A stretch of 64,000 nt of DNA, from positions 2,356,001 through 2,420,000 of the forward strand of contig NZ_LR134384.1 in NCBI RefSeq assembly GCF_900637655.1, given 5' to 3'. The stretch comes from Segatella oris. Lineage in GTDB: Bacteria; Bacteroidota; Bacteroidia; Bacteroidales; Bacteroidaceae. The notes under the pieces were generated by a model that saw nothing but the letters and a program-made list of their open reading frames with translations, searched no databases and was not told the origin of the DNA. How positions within the stretch are numbered: the stretch's first letter is position 1; every line of letters starts with the position of its first letter. This document shows positions 45,393-55,359 of the stretch, piece by piece. The position numbers were made by a program, and so were the translations under genes.

Positions 45393-48300
45393 ATGAAACA
45401 GTACAAGTTAGTAGACAATGTGCTGGGGTGGCTTGCTTTTCTGATTGCCGCCTTTGTCTATTGCTCTACAATCGAACCGACAGCCAGCTTTTGGGACTGC
45501 CCAGAGTTTATCACTACAGGTTACAAACTTGAAATCGGACACCCACCCGGGGCACCGTTCTTCATGTTAACGGCCAATCTCTTTTCGCAGTTTGTCAGCA
45601 ATCCGTCTGATGTTGCACGCATGGTCAACACGATGAGTGCGCTATTGAGTGCGACAACCATTCTGTTCCTCTTTTGGACGGTGACCCATCTGACACGGAA
45701 ACTGATACTGAAAGACTGGAGTGAACTCACTACAGCAAAGATGATTATCATCGAAGGAGCCGGTCTTGTGGGCGCACTCATCTATGCTTTCAGCGATACC
45801 TTCTGGTTTTCAGCCGTTGAAGGCGAAGTTTATGCCTATTCATCTGCCTTCACTGCAATCGTGTTCTGGCTCATTCTGAAATGGGAAGACCATGCCGACG
45901 AACCTCACAGTGACCGCTGGCTCGTGCTCATCACCTATATGACAGGCCTCAGCATCGGTGTGCATTTGCTCAACCTGCTGTGTATCCCGGCTATCGTTCT
46001 CGTGTTCTGCTATCGCAAATTCCCGAACATCGAACTGAAAGGCTCGCTCATTGCACTCTTCATTTCATTCGTTCTTGTGGCTGCAGTGCTCTATGGCGTA
46101 GTGCCAGGTATTATCACCGTGGGCGGTTGGTTTGAGTTGTTGTTTGTCAATGTGCTTGGATGTCCGTTCAATACAGGTGAGATTATCTACATTCTTCTGC
46201 TTGTTGCAACTGTGCTTTGGGCCATTTATGAAAGCTATACCGACAAGAGTGAGAAGCGAACCAACATCTCGTTTGTTGCTTCTGTGGCCATGCTGGGCAT
46301 TCCATTCTATGGTTTCGGTTGGTCGGCTGTGGTCATTGGTGTCGTTATTCTGGCGCTCATTTGGTTTGCACTGAACTACAAACACACTGTTGACAAGAAG
46401 AAAGTGAGCTATGTAACTGCACGCATCAAGAACACAACCCTGCTCTGCATGCTGATGCTGATGATTGGTTATTCAAGCTATGCACTCATCGTTATCCGCT
46501 CTACGGCCAATCCTCCGATGGACCAGAACTCACCGGAAGACATCTTCACCTTGGGTAGTTATCTGAGTCGCGACCAGTATGGTGACCGTCCATTAGTCTA
46601 TGGTCAGGCTTACACTTCACAGGTGGCACTGCAAGTAGACGGCAATATGTGCAAGCCAAAGATGACAGAAGGTGCCCCCATCTATGCCCGCAAAGAGAAA
46701 GCCAACGCTGATGAGAAAGACTCATACTTCGTTGTAAGTCACAAGAATAAATACCAATATGCGCAGAACATGCTCTTCCCACGCATGTATGATCAGGCAC
46801 ATGCACAGGCTTATGAGCAATGGATGGGCGGTGTTGATGGCTATGATGTCGCTTATGACCGCTGTGGAGAGCCTATAACTGTAAAGATACCGACTCAAGT
46901 TGAGAATATCCGTTTCTTCCTTTCTTACCAGTGTAACTTCATGTATTGGCGCTACTTCATGTGGAACTTCGCCGGACGTCAGAATGACATACAAGGTAAT
47001 GGTGAACTTGAACACGGCAACTGGATTACCGGTATTCCGTTTATTGACAATGCTCGGTTAGGCGATCAAAGCAAACTTCCAGCCGATCTGCAAAACAACA
47101 AAGGGCATAACGTGTTCTATTGTCTTCCACTTCTTCTGGGAATCATAGGACTTTTCTGGCAAGCATGGCGTGGAAAGCGTGGCATCCGACAGTTCTGGGT
47201 AGTGTTCTTCCTATTCTTTATGACGGGTTTGGCTATTGTTATCTATCTCAACCAGACTCCAATGCAGCCACGTGAGCGTGATTATGCCTACGCAGGTTCA
47301 TTCTATGCGTTTGCCATCTGGTGTGGTATTGGTGTGGCTGCAATCTATGATTTGCTCAAGAAGTACACACATATCAACGAGAAAGTGCTGGCTACTGCCG
47401 TTTCAATCTTAGCGTTGTTGGTTCCTATCCAAATGGTGAGCCAGACATGGGATGACCACGATCGCAGTGGCAGATATACCTGCCGAGACTTTGGGCAGAA
47501 CTATCTGATGACCTTGCAGGATAAGGGTAATCCCATTATCTTCACCAATGGCGACAACGATACGTTCCCACTTTGGTACAATCAAGAAGTAGAAGGTGTC
47601 AGAACCGATGCCCGGGTGTGCAACCTGAGCTATTTAGCTACCGATTGGTACATTGACCAAATGAAGCGACCTGCCTATAATTCGCCGGCTGTTCCTATCA
47701 GTTGGCCACGCATAGACTTCTGTTCGGGTACGAATGACTATATCACTGTGCAGCCGGACGCTAAGAAACAGATACTCCAGTTCTACAAGGAAAACCCCGC
47801 ACAAGCTAAGGCGCAGTTTGGTGATGAACCGTTCGAACTGAAGAATATCATGAAATATTGGGTGCGTTCCAAGGATGCCGATATGCACTTTATCCCTACA
47901 GATACCGTGTATGTAACAATAGATAAAAAAGCCGTAAGGCGCAGTGGAATGCTCATGCCGTCTGATTCTATCCCTGAAAAGATGGTGATTTCGCTTGCAG
48001 GTAAGAACGCATTATACAAGAACGACTTGATGATGCTCGAGATGATTGCCCAATGTAATTGGACACGTCCTATCTATGTGGCCCTCACTGTGGGTGAAGA
48101 AAACTACATGAACTTAGGTAACAACTTCATTCAGGAAGGTTTGGCAAACCGCATTACGCCGTTCACGACCAACGTTGATGGCAAGGTTGTCAAGGGAATG
48201 ACCAACTTTGATACGGCTAAAACCTATCGAAATCTGATGACTCGGTATAAGTTTGGCGGTCTGAAGACTAAGGGGCTCTATATTGATGAAACCGTAATGC

Positions 48301-48743
48301 ATATGTGTTATACCCACCGCCGTATCTTCGCTCAGCTGGCTAAACAGCTCATCATGGAGCATAAAGACAAGCAGGCATTGGCAGTTTTGAACAAATGCGT
48401 GGCAGAGATACCTTCTTACAACGTGCCCAACAACTACGTAAGTGGCAGTCTTGACCTTGCAGAATGCTATGCTATTCTGGGCCAGAAAGCTAAAGCTAAA
48501 GAGTTGTTCAATGATGTATGGAAGAACTCCACACAATATATGAACTGGTATCTGAGTCTTGACGGTAACAATTTTGCCCAATCCATGAGCGACTGTCTAC
48601 GCGAAATGTCGATTATGCAGAAGTGTAATAAAGTGGCAGTCCTCATTGATGCGAAGCTTGCACAGCGCACGGGACAACAGTTCCAGAGCCTGTTTAACAT
48701 GTATCGTGGCAAGGGAGGCATACTTCCAAGCCACAACAACTGA
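45393..48743 (+). CDS. DUF2723 protein O-mannosyltransferase-like membrane protein
   Basis: The product has 1116 residues. The N-terminal half is polytopic (about 10-12 helices), with the family motif SFWDCPEFITTGYKLEIGHP in the first external loop, whose Asp/Glu is the presumed catalytic site of GT-C-type transferases. The second half is soluble and periplasmic, with a helical TPR-like end (QALAVLNKCVAEIPSYN and ECYAILGQKAKAKEL). DUF2723 proteins are linked to protein O-mannosylation-like glycosylation in Bacteroidetes, but the donor is not established here. It starts a plus-strand run that reaches 51997. Confidence 0.88.
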   Translation: MKQYKLVDNVLGWLAFLIAAFVYCSTIEPTASFWDCPEFITTGYKLEIGHPPGAPFFMLTANLFSQFVSNPSDVARMVNTMSALLSATTILFLFWTVTHLTRKLILKDWSELTTAKMIIIEGAGLVGALIYAFSDTFWFSAVEGEVYAYSSAFTAIVFWLILKWEDHADEPHSDRWLVLITYMTGLSIGVHLLNLLCIPAIVLVFCYRKFPNIELKGSLIALFISFVLVAAVLYGVVPGIITVGGWFELLFVNVLGCPFNTGEIIYILLLVATVLWAIYESYTDKSEKRTNISFVASVAMLGIPFYGFGWSAVVIGVVILALIWFALNYKHTVDKKKVSYVTARIKNTTLLCMLMLMIGYSSYALIVIRSTANPPMDQNSPEDIFTLGSYLSRDQYGDRPLVYGQAYTSQVALQVDGNMCKPKMTEGAPIYARKEKANADEKDSYFVVSHKNKYQYAQNMLFPRMYDQAHAQAYEQWMGGVDGYDVAYDRCGEPITVKIPTQVENIRFFLSYQCNFMYWRYFMWNFAGRQNDIQGNGELEHGNWITGIPFIDNARLGDQSKLPADLQNNKGHNVFYCLPLLLGIIGLFWQAWRGKRGIRQFWVVFFLFFMTGLAIVIYLNQTPMQPRERDYAYAGSFYAFAIWCGIGVAAIYDLLKKYTHINEKVLATAVSILALLVPIQMVSQTWDDHDRSGRYTCRDFGQNYLMTLQDKGNPIIFTNGDNDTFPLWYNQEVEGVRTDARVCNLSYLATDWYIDQMKRPAYNSPAVPISWPRIDFCSGTNDYITVQPDAKKQILQFYKENPAQAKAQFGDEPFELKNIMKYWVRSKDADMHFIPTDTVYVTIDKKAVRRSGMLMPSDSIPEKMVISLAGKNALYKNDLMMLEMIAQCNWTRPIYVALTVGEENYMNLGNNFIQEGLANRITPFTTNVDGKVVKGMTNFDTAKTYRNLMTRYKFGGLKTKGLYIDETVMHMCYTHRRIFAQLAKQLIMEHKDKQALAVLNKCVAEIPSYNVPNNYVSGSLDLAECYAILGQKAKAKELFNDVWKNSTQYMNWYLSLDGNNFAQSMSDCLREMSIMQKCNKVAVLIDAKLAQRTGQQFQSLFNMYRGKGGILPSHNN

Positions 48744-48765
48744 AGCATAGAGGAATAAACAAGCG

Positions 48766-49377
48766 ATGATTATAGAGCAACCCGCAAAATGGTTGCGCTG
48801 GATTTATCCCGGTGCGACTTGGAGAATGGACAAGAACGAACATTCAGTCTATCTGACGTTCGATGATGGTCCAATCCCCGAGTCGACACCGTTTATTCTT
48901 GAAACTCTACGAAAATACAACGTCAAGGCAACATTCTTCATGGTTGGAGAGAATGTGCTGAGGTATCATGATTTGTATAATCAGATCCTCGAAGAAGGTC
49001 ATCGGGTAGGTAACCACACATTCAATCACATCGGATCTTTCAAACATTGGACCATCACTTATGCTATCAATACGCACAAAGCCGATGAACTGATACACTC
49101 AAATCTATTCCGACCGCCTCACGGGTGGATGAGAATGTCGGTTTATTGGTGGATGAAGAAGAAGTATCGCATTATCATGTGGGATCTTGTTACACGCGAT
49201 TACTCCAAATGGTTGACTGCTAAAGACGTGGTTCGAAATGTAAAACGCTATGCAAGAAATGGCTCTATCATCACTTTTCACGACTCACTGAAGAGCATTG
49301 ACAAGCTAAAAACAGCCCTTCCAGAGTCAATTGAATGGTTAAAAGCGCAAGGATATGAATTCAAGACCTTTGAATAA
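48766..49377 (+). CDS. Polysaccharide deacetylase (NodB domain) family protein
   Basis: A protein of 203 residues, little more than the NodB domain. Motif 1 YLTFDDGPIPES gives catalytic D33 and metal ligand D34, motif 2 GNHTFNH gives metal ligands H84 and H88, motif 3 is FRPPHGWM and motif 5 is ITFHDS. It would remove acetyl groups from peptidoglycan or another amino-sugar polymer. There is no signal peptide, although the hydrophobic WLRWIYPG near the N-terminus may associate with the membrane. It overlaps queG by 23 bp. Confidence 0.9.
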   Translation: MIIEQPAKWLRWIYPGATWRMDKNEHSVYLTFDDGPIPESTPFILETLRKYNVKATFFMVGENVLRYHDLYNQILEEGHRVGNHTFNHIGSFKHWTITYAINTHKADELIHSNLFRPPHGWMRMSVYWWMKKKYRIIMWDLVTRDYSKWLTAKDVVRNVKRYARNGSIITFHDSLKSIDKLKTALPESIEWLKAQGYEFKTFE

Positions 49378-50377
49378 ACAAGACCTTACGAATGAAATAA
49401 AAGCCGAAGCACTGCGCCTCGGCTTTTTTACTTGTGGCATAGCAAAGGCTGACAGCGTAGAGAAAGCGACAGCAGACCATGTGAAACGTTGGTTAAAAGA
49501 AGGAAAGCAAGCTAACATGGACTATATGGCCAACTATATGGAAAAGCGACTTGACCCGCGATTATTAATGGAAGGTGCCCGCAGTATCATCTGTGTTGCC
49601 TTGAATTATGCCCCTCATAACTACTGTTCTGACAGCGAATATCAACTTGCAGCATATGCTCTCGGACAAGATTATCATGATATCATGAAAGCCAAACTGC
49701 GCCGGTTGGCAGCAAAATTTGGCTATGAAGATGCTTTGATAAGCCAAAATCCAGAGGCACATAAATGCCGCATTTTTGTTGATACTGGCCCTATACTCGA
49801 ACGCTATTGGGCTGAAAAGGCAGGGTTGGGCTGGACAGGAAAGAACCATCAACTCATTATTCCACATGCCGGGAGTATGTTTTTCTTGGGTGAAATCCTT
49901 GTTGATGAAGAATTGATCTACGATCAACCGGTTAAAAATCGATGCGGAAACTGCCGTAAATGTATTGAAGCTTGCCCAACAAAAGCTATCATTGAGAACT
50001 GCGAAATAGATGCTGAGAAATGTCTGTCCTACCAGACTATAGAGAATAGAAGCGAGCTTTCGAGCGAAGCAACTGCCAGAATCGGCAACACCATCTATGG
50101 CTGCGATGCCTGTCTGAAAGCCTGCCCGTGGAACAGATTTGCAACTCCCAATGATACGCCTGAGCTGCAACCGAAAGCTGAACTTCTGCAGATGACACGC
50201 CAACAATGGGAATATCTCAGTGAAGAAGAATATAGAAAACTCTTCAAAGGGAGCGCTGTAAAAAGGGCGAAATATAAGGGATTGATGAGAAATATTGAAG
50301 CGGCGGCTTGCTTTTCTCGCGAAAAACAATTACCTTTATCAAACAAATCTAAAGATTATGAGCAAGAAAATAAATAG
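49355..50377 (+). CDS. queG: Epoxyqueuosine reductase
   Basis: Encodes 340 residues. The N-terminal cobalamin-binding domain has the substrate/cofactor segment RSIICVALNYAP and DTGPILERYWAEKAGLGW with the catalytic Asp. It is followed by two 4Fe-4S motifs, CGNCRKCIEACPTKA and CDACLKACPW. It catalyses the last step of queuosine synthesis on tRNA, reducing the epoxide. Length fits the short form without HEAT repeats. ATG 49355 lies in the tail of the deacetylase gene. Its end overlaps the next gene by 20 bp. Confidence 0.94.
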   Translation: MNSRPLNKQDLTNEIKAEALRLGFFTCGIAKADSVEKATADHVKRWLKEGKQANMDYMANYMEKRLDPRLLMEGARSIICVALNYAPHNYCSDSEYQLAAYALGQDYHDIMKAKLRRLAAKFGYEDALISQNPEAHKCRIFVDTGPILERYWAEKAGLGWTGKNHQLIIPHAGSMFFLGEILVDEELIYDQPVKNRCGNCRKCIEACPTKAIIENCEIDAEKCLSYQTIENRSELSSEATARIGNTIYGCDACLKACPWNRFATPNDTPELQPKAELLQMTRQQWEYLSEEEYRKLFKGSAVKRAKYKGLMRNIEAAACFSREKQLPLSNKSKDYEQENK

Positions 50378-51104
50378 TTACAAGGCCATGTCTGTTCTTA
50401 CGAGAGGCTTTTTCGAGGCTTTTGCCAATGGCATCATAGACTGCCAGATCATAGGAAATGACTTTAAGAAGAAGCATAATCCACAAAATATCAAGCAGGC
50501 AATGCTCGAACATTATGAGGAAATCAGTGCGCATTTCCTCGACATCATGTTTCCTGCTCTGGCGCGACTCAACTATCCTGATGAAAAGAAAATGCAGGAG
50601 AAACTGAAGAAAGAGTTTACTGACAAGCAAGCAGATATGGCTCAATATCTGCGTTTTGCCTGCAAAACCGATAAGCTTTATGAGGCTATGGTGAATGAAT
50701 ACAAGCGCAATTTCAACAGGCTTCTGCAAGGTCAGTTTACCTCTATCGAAGAACATATTGAAGTCTATCCACGTGGTTTACAGCTGTCAGTAGTAGATGA
50801 GCAGATGGCAATTGTCATCTTGGTGCGCGTGCTTTTGAAGGCCTATGCAGCCGGTATCAAAGCATCAAAAACAGCAAAACGCTCGTTCAATCAAGTCAGC
50901 ATCTATCGCATGCTGCTTCTGAACACACAGCTCTTGATGAATGACAGTTCGTTCAAATCTGAAGAAGAAGACCTCATGGCTTTATTCAAAGAAGCATGTG
51001 GAAACGAAGAAAACCTCAACGTTCTCTTCAATTCGTTAGACGAAACCTATAAGGAGTTGGTCAAAGAAGACGGAATTATAGCAGGTGATGAGCAATCAAA
51101 TTAG
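50358..51104 (+). CDS. Hypothetical all-helical protein
   Basis: From ATG 50358 (MSKKINSYKAMS) it has 248 residues, predicted mostly alpha-helical, with no signal peptide, membrane segment or recognisable motif. Highly charged stretches (EKKMQEKLKKEFTDKQADMA) could form a coiled coil. An in-frame ATG at 50295 lies well inside queG and is less likely. Overlaps on both sides (20 bp with queG, 17 bp with the DUF4112 gene) put it in a translationally coupled chain. Function unknown. Confidence 0.7.
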   Translation: MSKKINSYKAMSVLTRGFFEAFANGIIDCQIIGNDFKKKHNPQNIKQAMLEHYEEISAHFLDIMFPALARLNYPDEKKMQEKLKKEFTDKQADMAQYLRFACKTDKLYEAMVNEYKRNFNRLLQGQFTSIEEHIEVYPRGLQLSVVDEQMAIVILVRVLLKAYAAGIKASKTAKRSFNQVSIYRMLLLNTQLLMNDSSFKSEEEDLMALFKEACGNEENLNVLFNSLDETYKELVKEDGIIAGDEQSN

Positions 51105-51564
51105 AAAAGAAATGCTACGCAGCAGCGACCTTTACCGCCGCATGCACCGTGTAACGAAGTTCGCCGATGACTATTATCTCGATGCTGTCATCGGCTTAAT
51201 CCCTGGTGGTATCGGTGATATTATCGGTGGACTGTTTTCCTTGATGCATGTTTATTTCGGGTTGATAAAGTTGCGTTCAATCCCATTGACCTTGGCTTTA
51301 CTCAACAACATGCTGTGCGATATCCTCTTAGGACTGCTTCCTTTCTATGTAGGAGACGTCATCGATTTCCTGCATAAAGCCAACAAAAAGAACATGGCAC
51401 TGATAGATGGTTTTGTGAACGACGACAAAGAAATCATCCGGCGAGTCAACCAAAAGGCTATTCAGGCAGCAGTCGTTTTCATTTTTCTGATTTTCTGTAT
51501 CTGCATTGTCATCTGGCTGTTGACTTACATCGTAAAGGAAATAGGCTCACACCTGTTCACATAA
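51088..51564 (+). CDS. DUF4112 membrane protein
   Basis: A protein of 158 residues. It shows the DUF4112 pattern: FADDYYLDAVIGLIPGGIGD, then membrane helices with LLGLLPFYVGDVIDFLHKAN, and a C-terminal hydrophobic helix (about 125-150). The function of the family is unknown. A GTG sits directly before ATG 51088 and is in frame; the ATG is preferred. It overlaps the preceding gene by 17 bp. Confidence 0.85.
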   Translation: MSNQIRKEMLRSSDLYRRMHRVTKFADDYYLDAVIGLIPGGIGDIIGGLFSLMHVYFGLIKLRSIPLTLALLNNMLCDILLGLLPFYVGDVIDFLHKANKKNMALIDGFVNDDKEIIRRVNQKAIQAAVVFIFLIFCICIVIWLLTYIVKEIGSHLFT

Positions 51565-51577
51565 AACAAAAGACAAC

Positions 51578-51997
51578 ATGAAGAACATTGCCATTATAGT
51601 TTTTTTATGCCTCATAGCAACGGCATGCACAAAGAAAATACATGCAGAAGATATTGGTTTCCACAATGATACGGTCTATTATGAAGGGCAACCTTTTACC
51701 GGAGAGATATGGACATCAGATAACACTACAGGTTGTATTGTCACAGAAAAAGGCATCATGAAATCGCTTACATTCTATCATTCAAAAGGTAAGCATGCAA
51801 TAGTCATGACACTAAATGGCCGAGGGATGCCTAAAAGTCAATGCTACGATGAATATGGGAACGCTATTGATATCATCTCGTTTGAGAGACGCTATACGAA
51901 GCTCTGGATCAAGATACTAAGAATGGGAGGAGAATTCATCAAAGCATATCAAAGAAATCAAAACTCAAGACAACAGGAAACAATACAGATCCACTGA
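51578..51997 (+). CDS. Small lipoprotein with MORN/YwqK-like motif
   Basis: Encodes 139 residues with lipobox ATAC (Cys17). A short YwqK/MORN-like segment, VYYEGQPFTGEIW, is followed by SLTFYHSKGKH, as in proteins annotated as toxin-antitoxin YwqK family. Only about two repeat units are present, so it may be a remnant or a minimal form. It is last in the plus-strand run before a strong terminator. Confidence 0.7.
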   Translation: MKNIAIIVFLCLIATACTKKIHAEDIGFHNDTVYYEGQPFTGEIWTSDNTTGCIVTEKGIMKSLTFYHSKGKHAIVMTLNGRGMPKSQCYDEYGNAIDIISFERRYTKLWIKILRMGGEFIKAYQRNQNSRQQETIQIH

Positions 51998-52013
51998 CAA
52001 AAGGCGGCATAAA

Positions 52014-52062
52014 TAAACAGACCTTGCAAATACATTACACATACTTACAAGGTCTGTTTTAT
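52014..52062. terminator. Bidirectional terminator between convergent transcription units
   Basis: AAACAGACCTTG (52015-52026) pairs with CAAGGTCTGTTT (52048-52059), with T-rich sequence after the stem and A-rich sequence before it, so it works on both strands: after the small lipoprotein gene and after glmM. Confidence 0.85.
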
Positions 52063-52124
52063 TTATTCAAAAACATTCTTCTTTTCTATAAAAGAAGAAA
52101 GAAGAATGCCTACATGATTAATTC

Positions 52125-53516
52125 TTACTGCATATCATAGACTACCTGCATAAGTTTCTTGCCCAAGGCATCAGCTTCTTCCATCGTTGAAGCCTCACTA
52201 TAGACACGAATAATAGGCTCTGTGTTGCTCTTACGCAGGTGAACCCACTTGTCAGGGAAGTCAAGTTTCACGCCATCGATGTCAGTAACCTTCACGTCTG
52301 CCTGCTTGCCATATTGCTCTTTCACCTTTTCCAAGATAGCATCGACATCTGTCGAAGCTGTCAGATCAATACGGTTCTTGGCTATAAAGTATTCAGGGAA
52401 GGTAGCACGAAGTTCACTTACCTTGCAACCTTTCTGCGCAAGACTCGACAAGAAGAGGGCAATACCGACCAAGGCATCACGTCCATAGTGGCTTTCGGGA
52501 TAGATAACACCACCGTTTCCTTCGCCACCAATAACAGCATTCACCTCTTTCATCTTCGTTGTTACATTCACTTCGCCTACAGCAGAAGCCGTATAGACAC
52601 CGCCATGTTTCTCGGTTACATCACGCAGTGCACGTGTAGAACTGAGGTTGGAAACCGTATTTCCCGGCGTATGACTCAACACATAGTCGGCCACCGAAAC
52701 GAGTGTATATTCCTCGCCGAACATCTTTCCGTCTTCACAAATAAATGCCAAGCGATCCACATCCGGGTCAACAACAATGCCTAAATCATAGCCCCCCTTA
52801 CCTATTTCGCTCATGATACCACCAAGGTTCTGCGCTAACGGTTCGGGATTATGTGCGAAATCGCCATTGGCCTCACCGTTGATCATCGTATATTCCACGC
52901 CCAAAGCTTTCAGCAATTCGGGAAGGATGATACCACCTACAGAGTTGATTGCGTCTACAGCTACTTTGAAATGCGCATTCCGTATGGCTTCTCTGTCAAC
53001 CAATTTCAATGCAAGAACACTCTCAATATGACGTTGATTGAAGGTGCTGTCCTCCGTGTATTTGCCTAAATGGTCAACATCCGCAAATTCGAAATTCTCC
53101 TTTTCAGCTATCTCAAGCACCTCGTTCCCATTGTCTTTTGTGAGGAATTCTCCTTCCTGGTTCAACAGTTTCAGCGCATTCCAATGACGTGGATTGTGGC
53201 TGGCCGTAATGATGATACCACCTGCTGCCTTACTCATACGCACAGCCAATTCGGTAGTAGGTGTCGTGGCAAGTCCGATGTTAAGCACGTCATAGCCCAT
53301 GCCCATCAATGTTCCACAAACAATGTTCTTCACCATTTCGCCCGAGATACGGGCATCACGTCCCACTACAATTGTATTGCTTTCAGACTGCTTACTATGA
53401 CGGATAAAAGTCGCATAAGCTGCTGTAAACTTCACAATGTCAAGCGGGTTCAATGTGTCTCCGGCCTGTCCGCCAATGGTTCCACGGATGCCGGAAATAG
53501 ATTTAATCAAAGTCAT
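52125..53516 (-). CDS. glmM: Phosphoglucosamine mutase (phosphohexomutase family)
   Basis: A protein of 463 residues with the four-domain phosphohexomutase order: SGIRGTIGG at the N-terminus, active-site serine S106 in TASHNP, metal loop DPDVDR, sugar-binding loop GEGNGG and phosphate-binding RKSNTEPIIRVY. It should interconvert glucosamine-6-P and glucosamine-1-P for cell-wall precursors. Bacteroidetes GlmM-type proteins are divergent, and a phosphomannomutase role is possible. It is probably co-transcribed with the DUF4827 gene (11-bp gap). Confidence 0.88.
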   Translation of the reverse strand: MTLIKSISGIRGTIGGQAGDTLNPLDIVKFTAAYATFIRHSKQSESNTIVVGRDARISGEMVKNIVCGTLMGMGYDVLNIGLATTPTTELAVRMSKAAGGIIITASHNPRHWNALKLLNQEGEFLTKDNGNEVLEIAEKENFEFADVDHLGKYTEDSTFNQRHIESVLALKLVDREAIRNAHFKVAVDAINSVGGIILPELLKALGVEYTMINGEANGDFAHNPEPLAQNLGGIMSEIGKGGYDLGIVVDPDVDRLAFICEDGKMFGEEYTLVSVADYVLSHTPGNTVSNLSSTRALRDVTEKHGGVYTASAVGEVNVTTKMKEVNAVIGGEGNGGVIYPESHYGRDALVGIALFLSSLAQKGCKVSELRATFPEYFIAKNRIDLTASTDVDAILEKVKEQYGKQADVKVTDIDGVKLDFPDKWVHLRKSNTEPIIRVYSEASTMEEADALGKKLMQVVYDMQ

Positions 53517-53527
53517 AAATATCTATA

Positions 53528-54154
53528 TTATCTTCCTCTTTGGTAAGTTAGTTCATAAAGACAAGGATAAACAGCACCTGAAGCAATTGCTGTTCCCTGG
53601 GCTGAAGGCACAATCAGCCGCACCTTGGCTACACCTTCTTTGCTCAATTTGCCTAACTTGATATAAGAAAGTGGCGCCAACAGACCGGCTGGAACCTTTG
53701 CTGTTTTATACACAGTCTTGAGAATTCCCGATTCAAACTGCGCATACGGTGAACCTGAAATCATCCTGACGTTCATCACATCAGGAATAGAAGAATAGGC
53801 CATAACGTTGTTTGAAGAGATAATGGAGTCTGTGATCAGATTGGTTTCTGTGTATTTCAACAACACCGTGGCCGCCTCGTTACGCCCCAACACCTTACCT
53901 GTGCCACGACGAACAATCTGCATATAGACACCGGAACTGCTGAAAAGCACAAACTGATTCTTTGCCAAGTCTGTCGTCGTGTCTTGCGAAAGAAACTTCT
54001 CTTCGCTGATAACATTCACCTTTTTGTCAATAAGATACCGATTGATTGCCGCACGCTCCCGCTTCTTCTTGTCGGCGTAAGTCTCAGAATCCCTACATGA
54101 AGCAAAAGCAACAAGCCCAACAAGGATAAGTAACAAATATGTAATCTTCTTCAT
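53528..54154 (-). CDS. DUF4827 lipoprotein
   Basis: From ATG 54154 it has 208 residues with lipobox FASC (about Cys19). The rest (FVLFSSSGVYMQIVRRGTGK, EAATVLLKYTETNL) recalls an FKBP-like fold found in DUF4827 proteins of Bacteroidetes; no catalytic peptidyl-prolyl residues can be claimed. A TTG 6 nt upstream is in frame but gives no better signal. The -7 element is at 54188-54195. Confidence 0.78.
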   Translation of the reverse strand: MKKITYLLLILVGLVAFASCRDSETYADKKKRERAAINRYLIDKKVNVISEEKFLSQDTTTDLAKNQFVLFSSSGVYMQIVRRGTGKVLGRNEAATVLLKYTETNLITDSIISSNNVMAYSSIPDVMNVRMISGSPYAQFESGILKTVYKTAKVPAGLLAPLSYIKLGKLSKEGVAKVRLIVPSAQGTAIASGAVYPCLYELTYQRGR

Positions 54155-54187
54155 TCTCAATGTTTATTTTTCACAATGATAGTGGCA

Positions 54188-54195
54188 CAAAGATA
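54188..54195 (-). promoter_or_regulatory. Promoter -7 element of the DUF4827-glmM operon
   Basis: TATCTTTG on the minus strand, 33 nt before the start codon. Confidence 0.6.
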
Positions 54196-54254
54196 CGAAA
54201 TTCCTTACATAAAGCCGGACTTTCGTTATAGTTTTTATCTATATTTCCCAATTT

Positions 54255-55292
54255 TTAAGCTTTCAAACGATTGCTGAATTTCAAGATAGCACGCTGTGTC
54301 ACCGCTTCGGCTTCCTTCAGACTGCAATGCAATTTGCCGCCACTGGCATTCAGATGTCCGCCACCATTGAAAAATTCGGCAGCCACTTCATTGCATGGGA
54401 AATCATCAACAGAGCGCAGGCTGACGAGCACTAAGTTGTCATGTCGGTCGTCTTCACGCAATGAAACCGAGAATTTCAATCCCTTGATACGCAGAGGTTC
54501 GTTGACCAATCCCTCCAAATCGCCTTTCACAAAATGAAACCTTTTCATGTCATGACGGCTCACCGTGAAATAGGCTGCATGGTATTCATCGGACACCGTG
54601 AGGCATTCACTCATCAGATAGCCACGAAACCGAATGGCCCATTGGCTGTAGTTGTTGAACACATTGCGATAAATCTTATCCTTGTCGATACCGGTTGTGA
54701 GCAGCATTCCAATGATAGTGTAAATCTCCGACCGTGTGGAATTATACGTAAAGCCACCGGTGTCGGTCATCATACCGCAATAAATCGGAGCCGCTATCTT
54801 CTGATTGAGGTGATCAAAATCACCCAACTGACAAATCACACGGAACACCAACTCACACGTACTGCTTGCCTCCGGATGCGAAACAGTTACTACCCCCTCA
54901 ATAGCGGGATTAAGGTGATGATCTATCAACACGCGTTTCGCCGGTGAAGCTTCAACGATTTCCTGCAGCTCTTCAAGGCGAGTCATCTCGTTGAAGTCTA
55001 AGCAAAACAGCAAATCTGCCTGTTGACAAAGAGCCTTCACTTCCTCGGGATGCTTGTCATAACGCATCACTTGTTCACTCCCCGGAAGCCATTTCAGGAA
55101 ATCGGGAAAGGCATCCGGCACGATGATTTGTGCCGACTTCCCCCACTGCCTCAGGTATTCTGTCCATGCAAGACAAGCTCCCAAGGCATCGCCGTCAGGA
55201 CTCTTGTGCCCCACAACGATTATATTTTCGGCATCACGAATGGTGGCTTTCAAGGTTTCCACCTCGTGTTCTGTGATAATATCTAATTGCAT
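54255..55292 (-). CDS. DHH/DHHA1 family phosphoesterase, NrnA-like
   Basis: Encodes 345 residues. The DHH domain has VVGHKSPDGDALGACLAW, LFCLDFNEM and the family motif LIDHHLNP. The C-terminal DHHA1 domain has the substrate-binding NGGGHLNASGG. It is typical of nanoRNase/pAp phosphatases that degrade short oligonucleotides or cyclic dinucleotide products. Length is normal. It has its own promoter at 55311-55318. Confidence 0.93.
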   Translation of the reverse strand: MQLDIITEHEVETLKATIRDAENIIVVGHKSPDGDALGACLAWTEYLRQWGKSAQIIVPDAFPDFLKWLPGSEQVMRYDKHPEEVKALCQQADLLFCLDFNEMTRLEELQEIVEASPAKRVLIDHHLNPAIEGVVTVSHPEASSTCELVFRVICQLGDFDHLNQKIAAPIYCGMMTDTGGFTYNSTRSEIYTIIGMLLTTGIDKDKIYRNVFNNYSQWAIRFRGYLMSECLTVSDEYHAAYFTVSRHDMKRFHFVKGDLEGLVNEPLRIKGLKFSVSLREDDRHDNLVLVSLRSVDDFPCNEVAAEFFNGGGHLNASGGKLHCSLKEAEAVTQRAILKFSNRLKA

Positions 55293-55310
55293 AATGGTTA
55301 CAAAGGTAAT

Positions 55311-55318
55311 AAAAAAGA
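55311..55318 (-). promoter_or_regulatory. Promoter -7 element of the DHH phosphoesterase gene
   Basis: TACCTTTG on the minus strand, 18 nt before the start codon, just beyond repeat copy F. Confidence 0.55.
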
Positions 55319-55359
55319 ACGAGAGAAAACATGAAATGCGATTAGTTTATAAATTCCTT

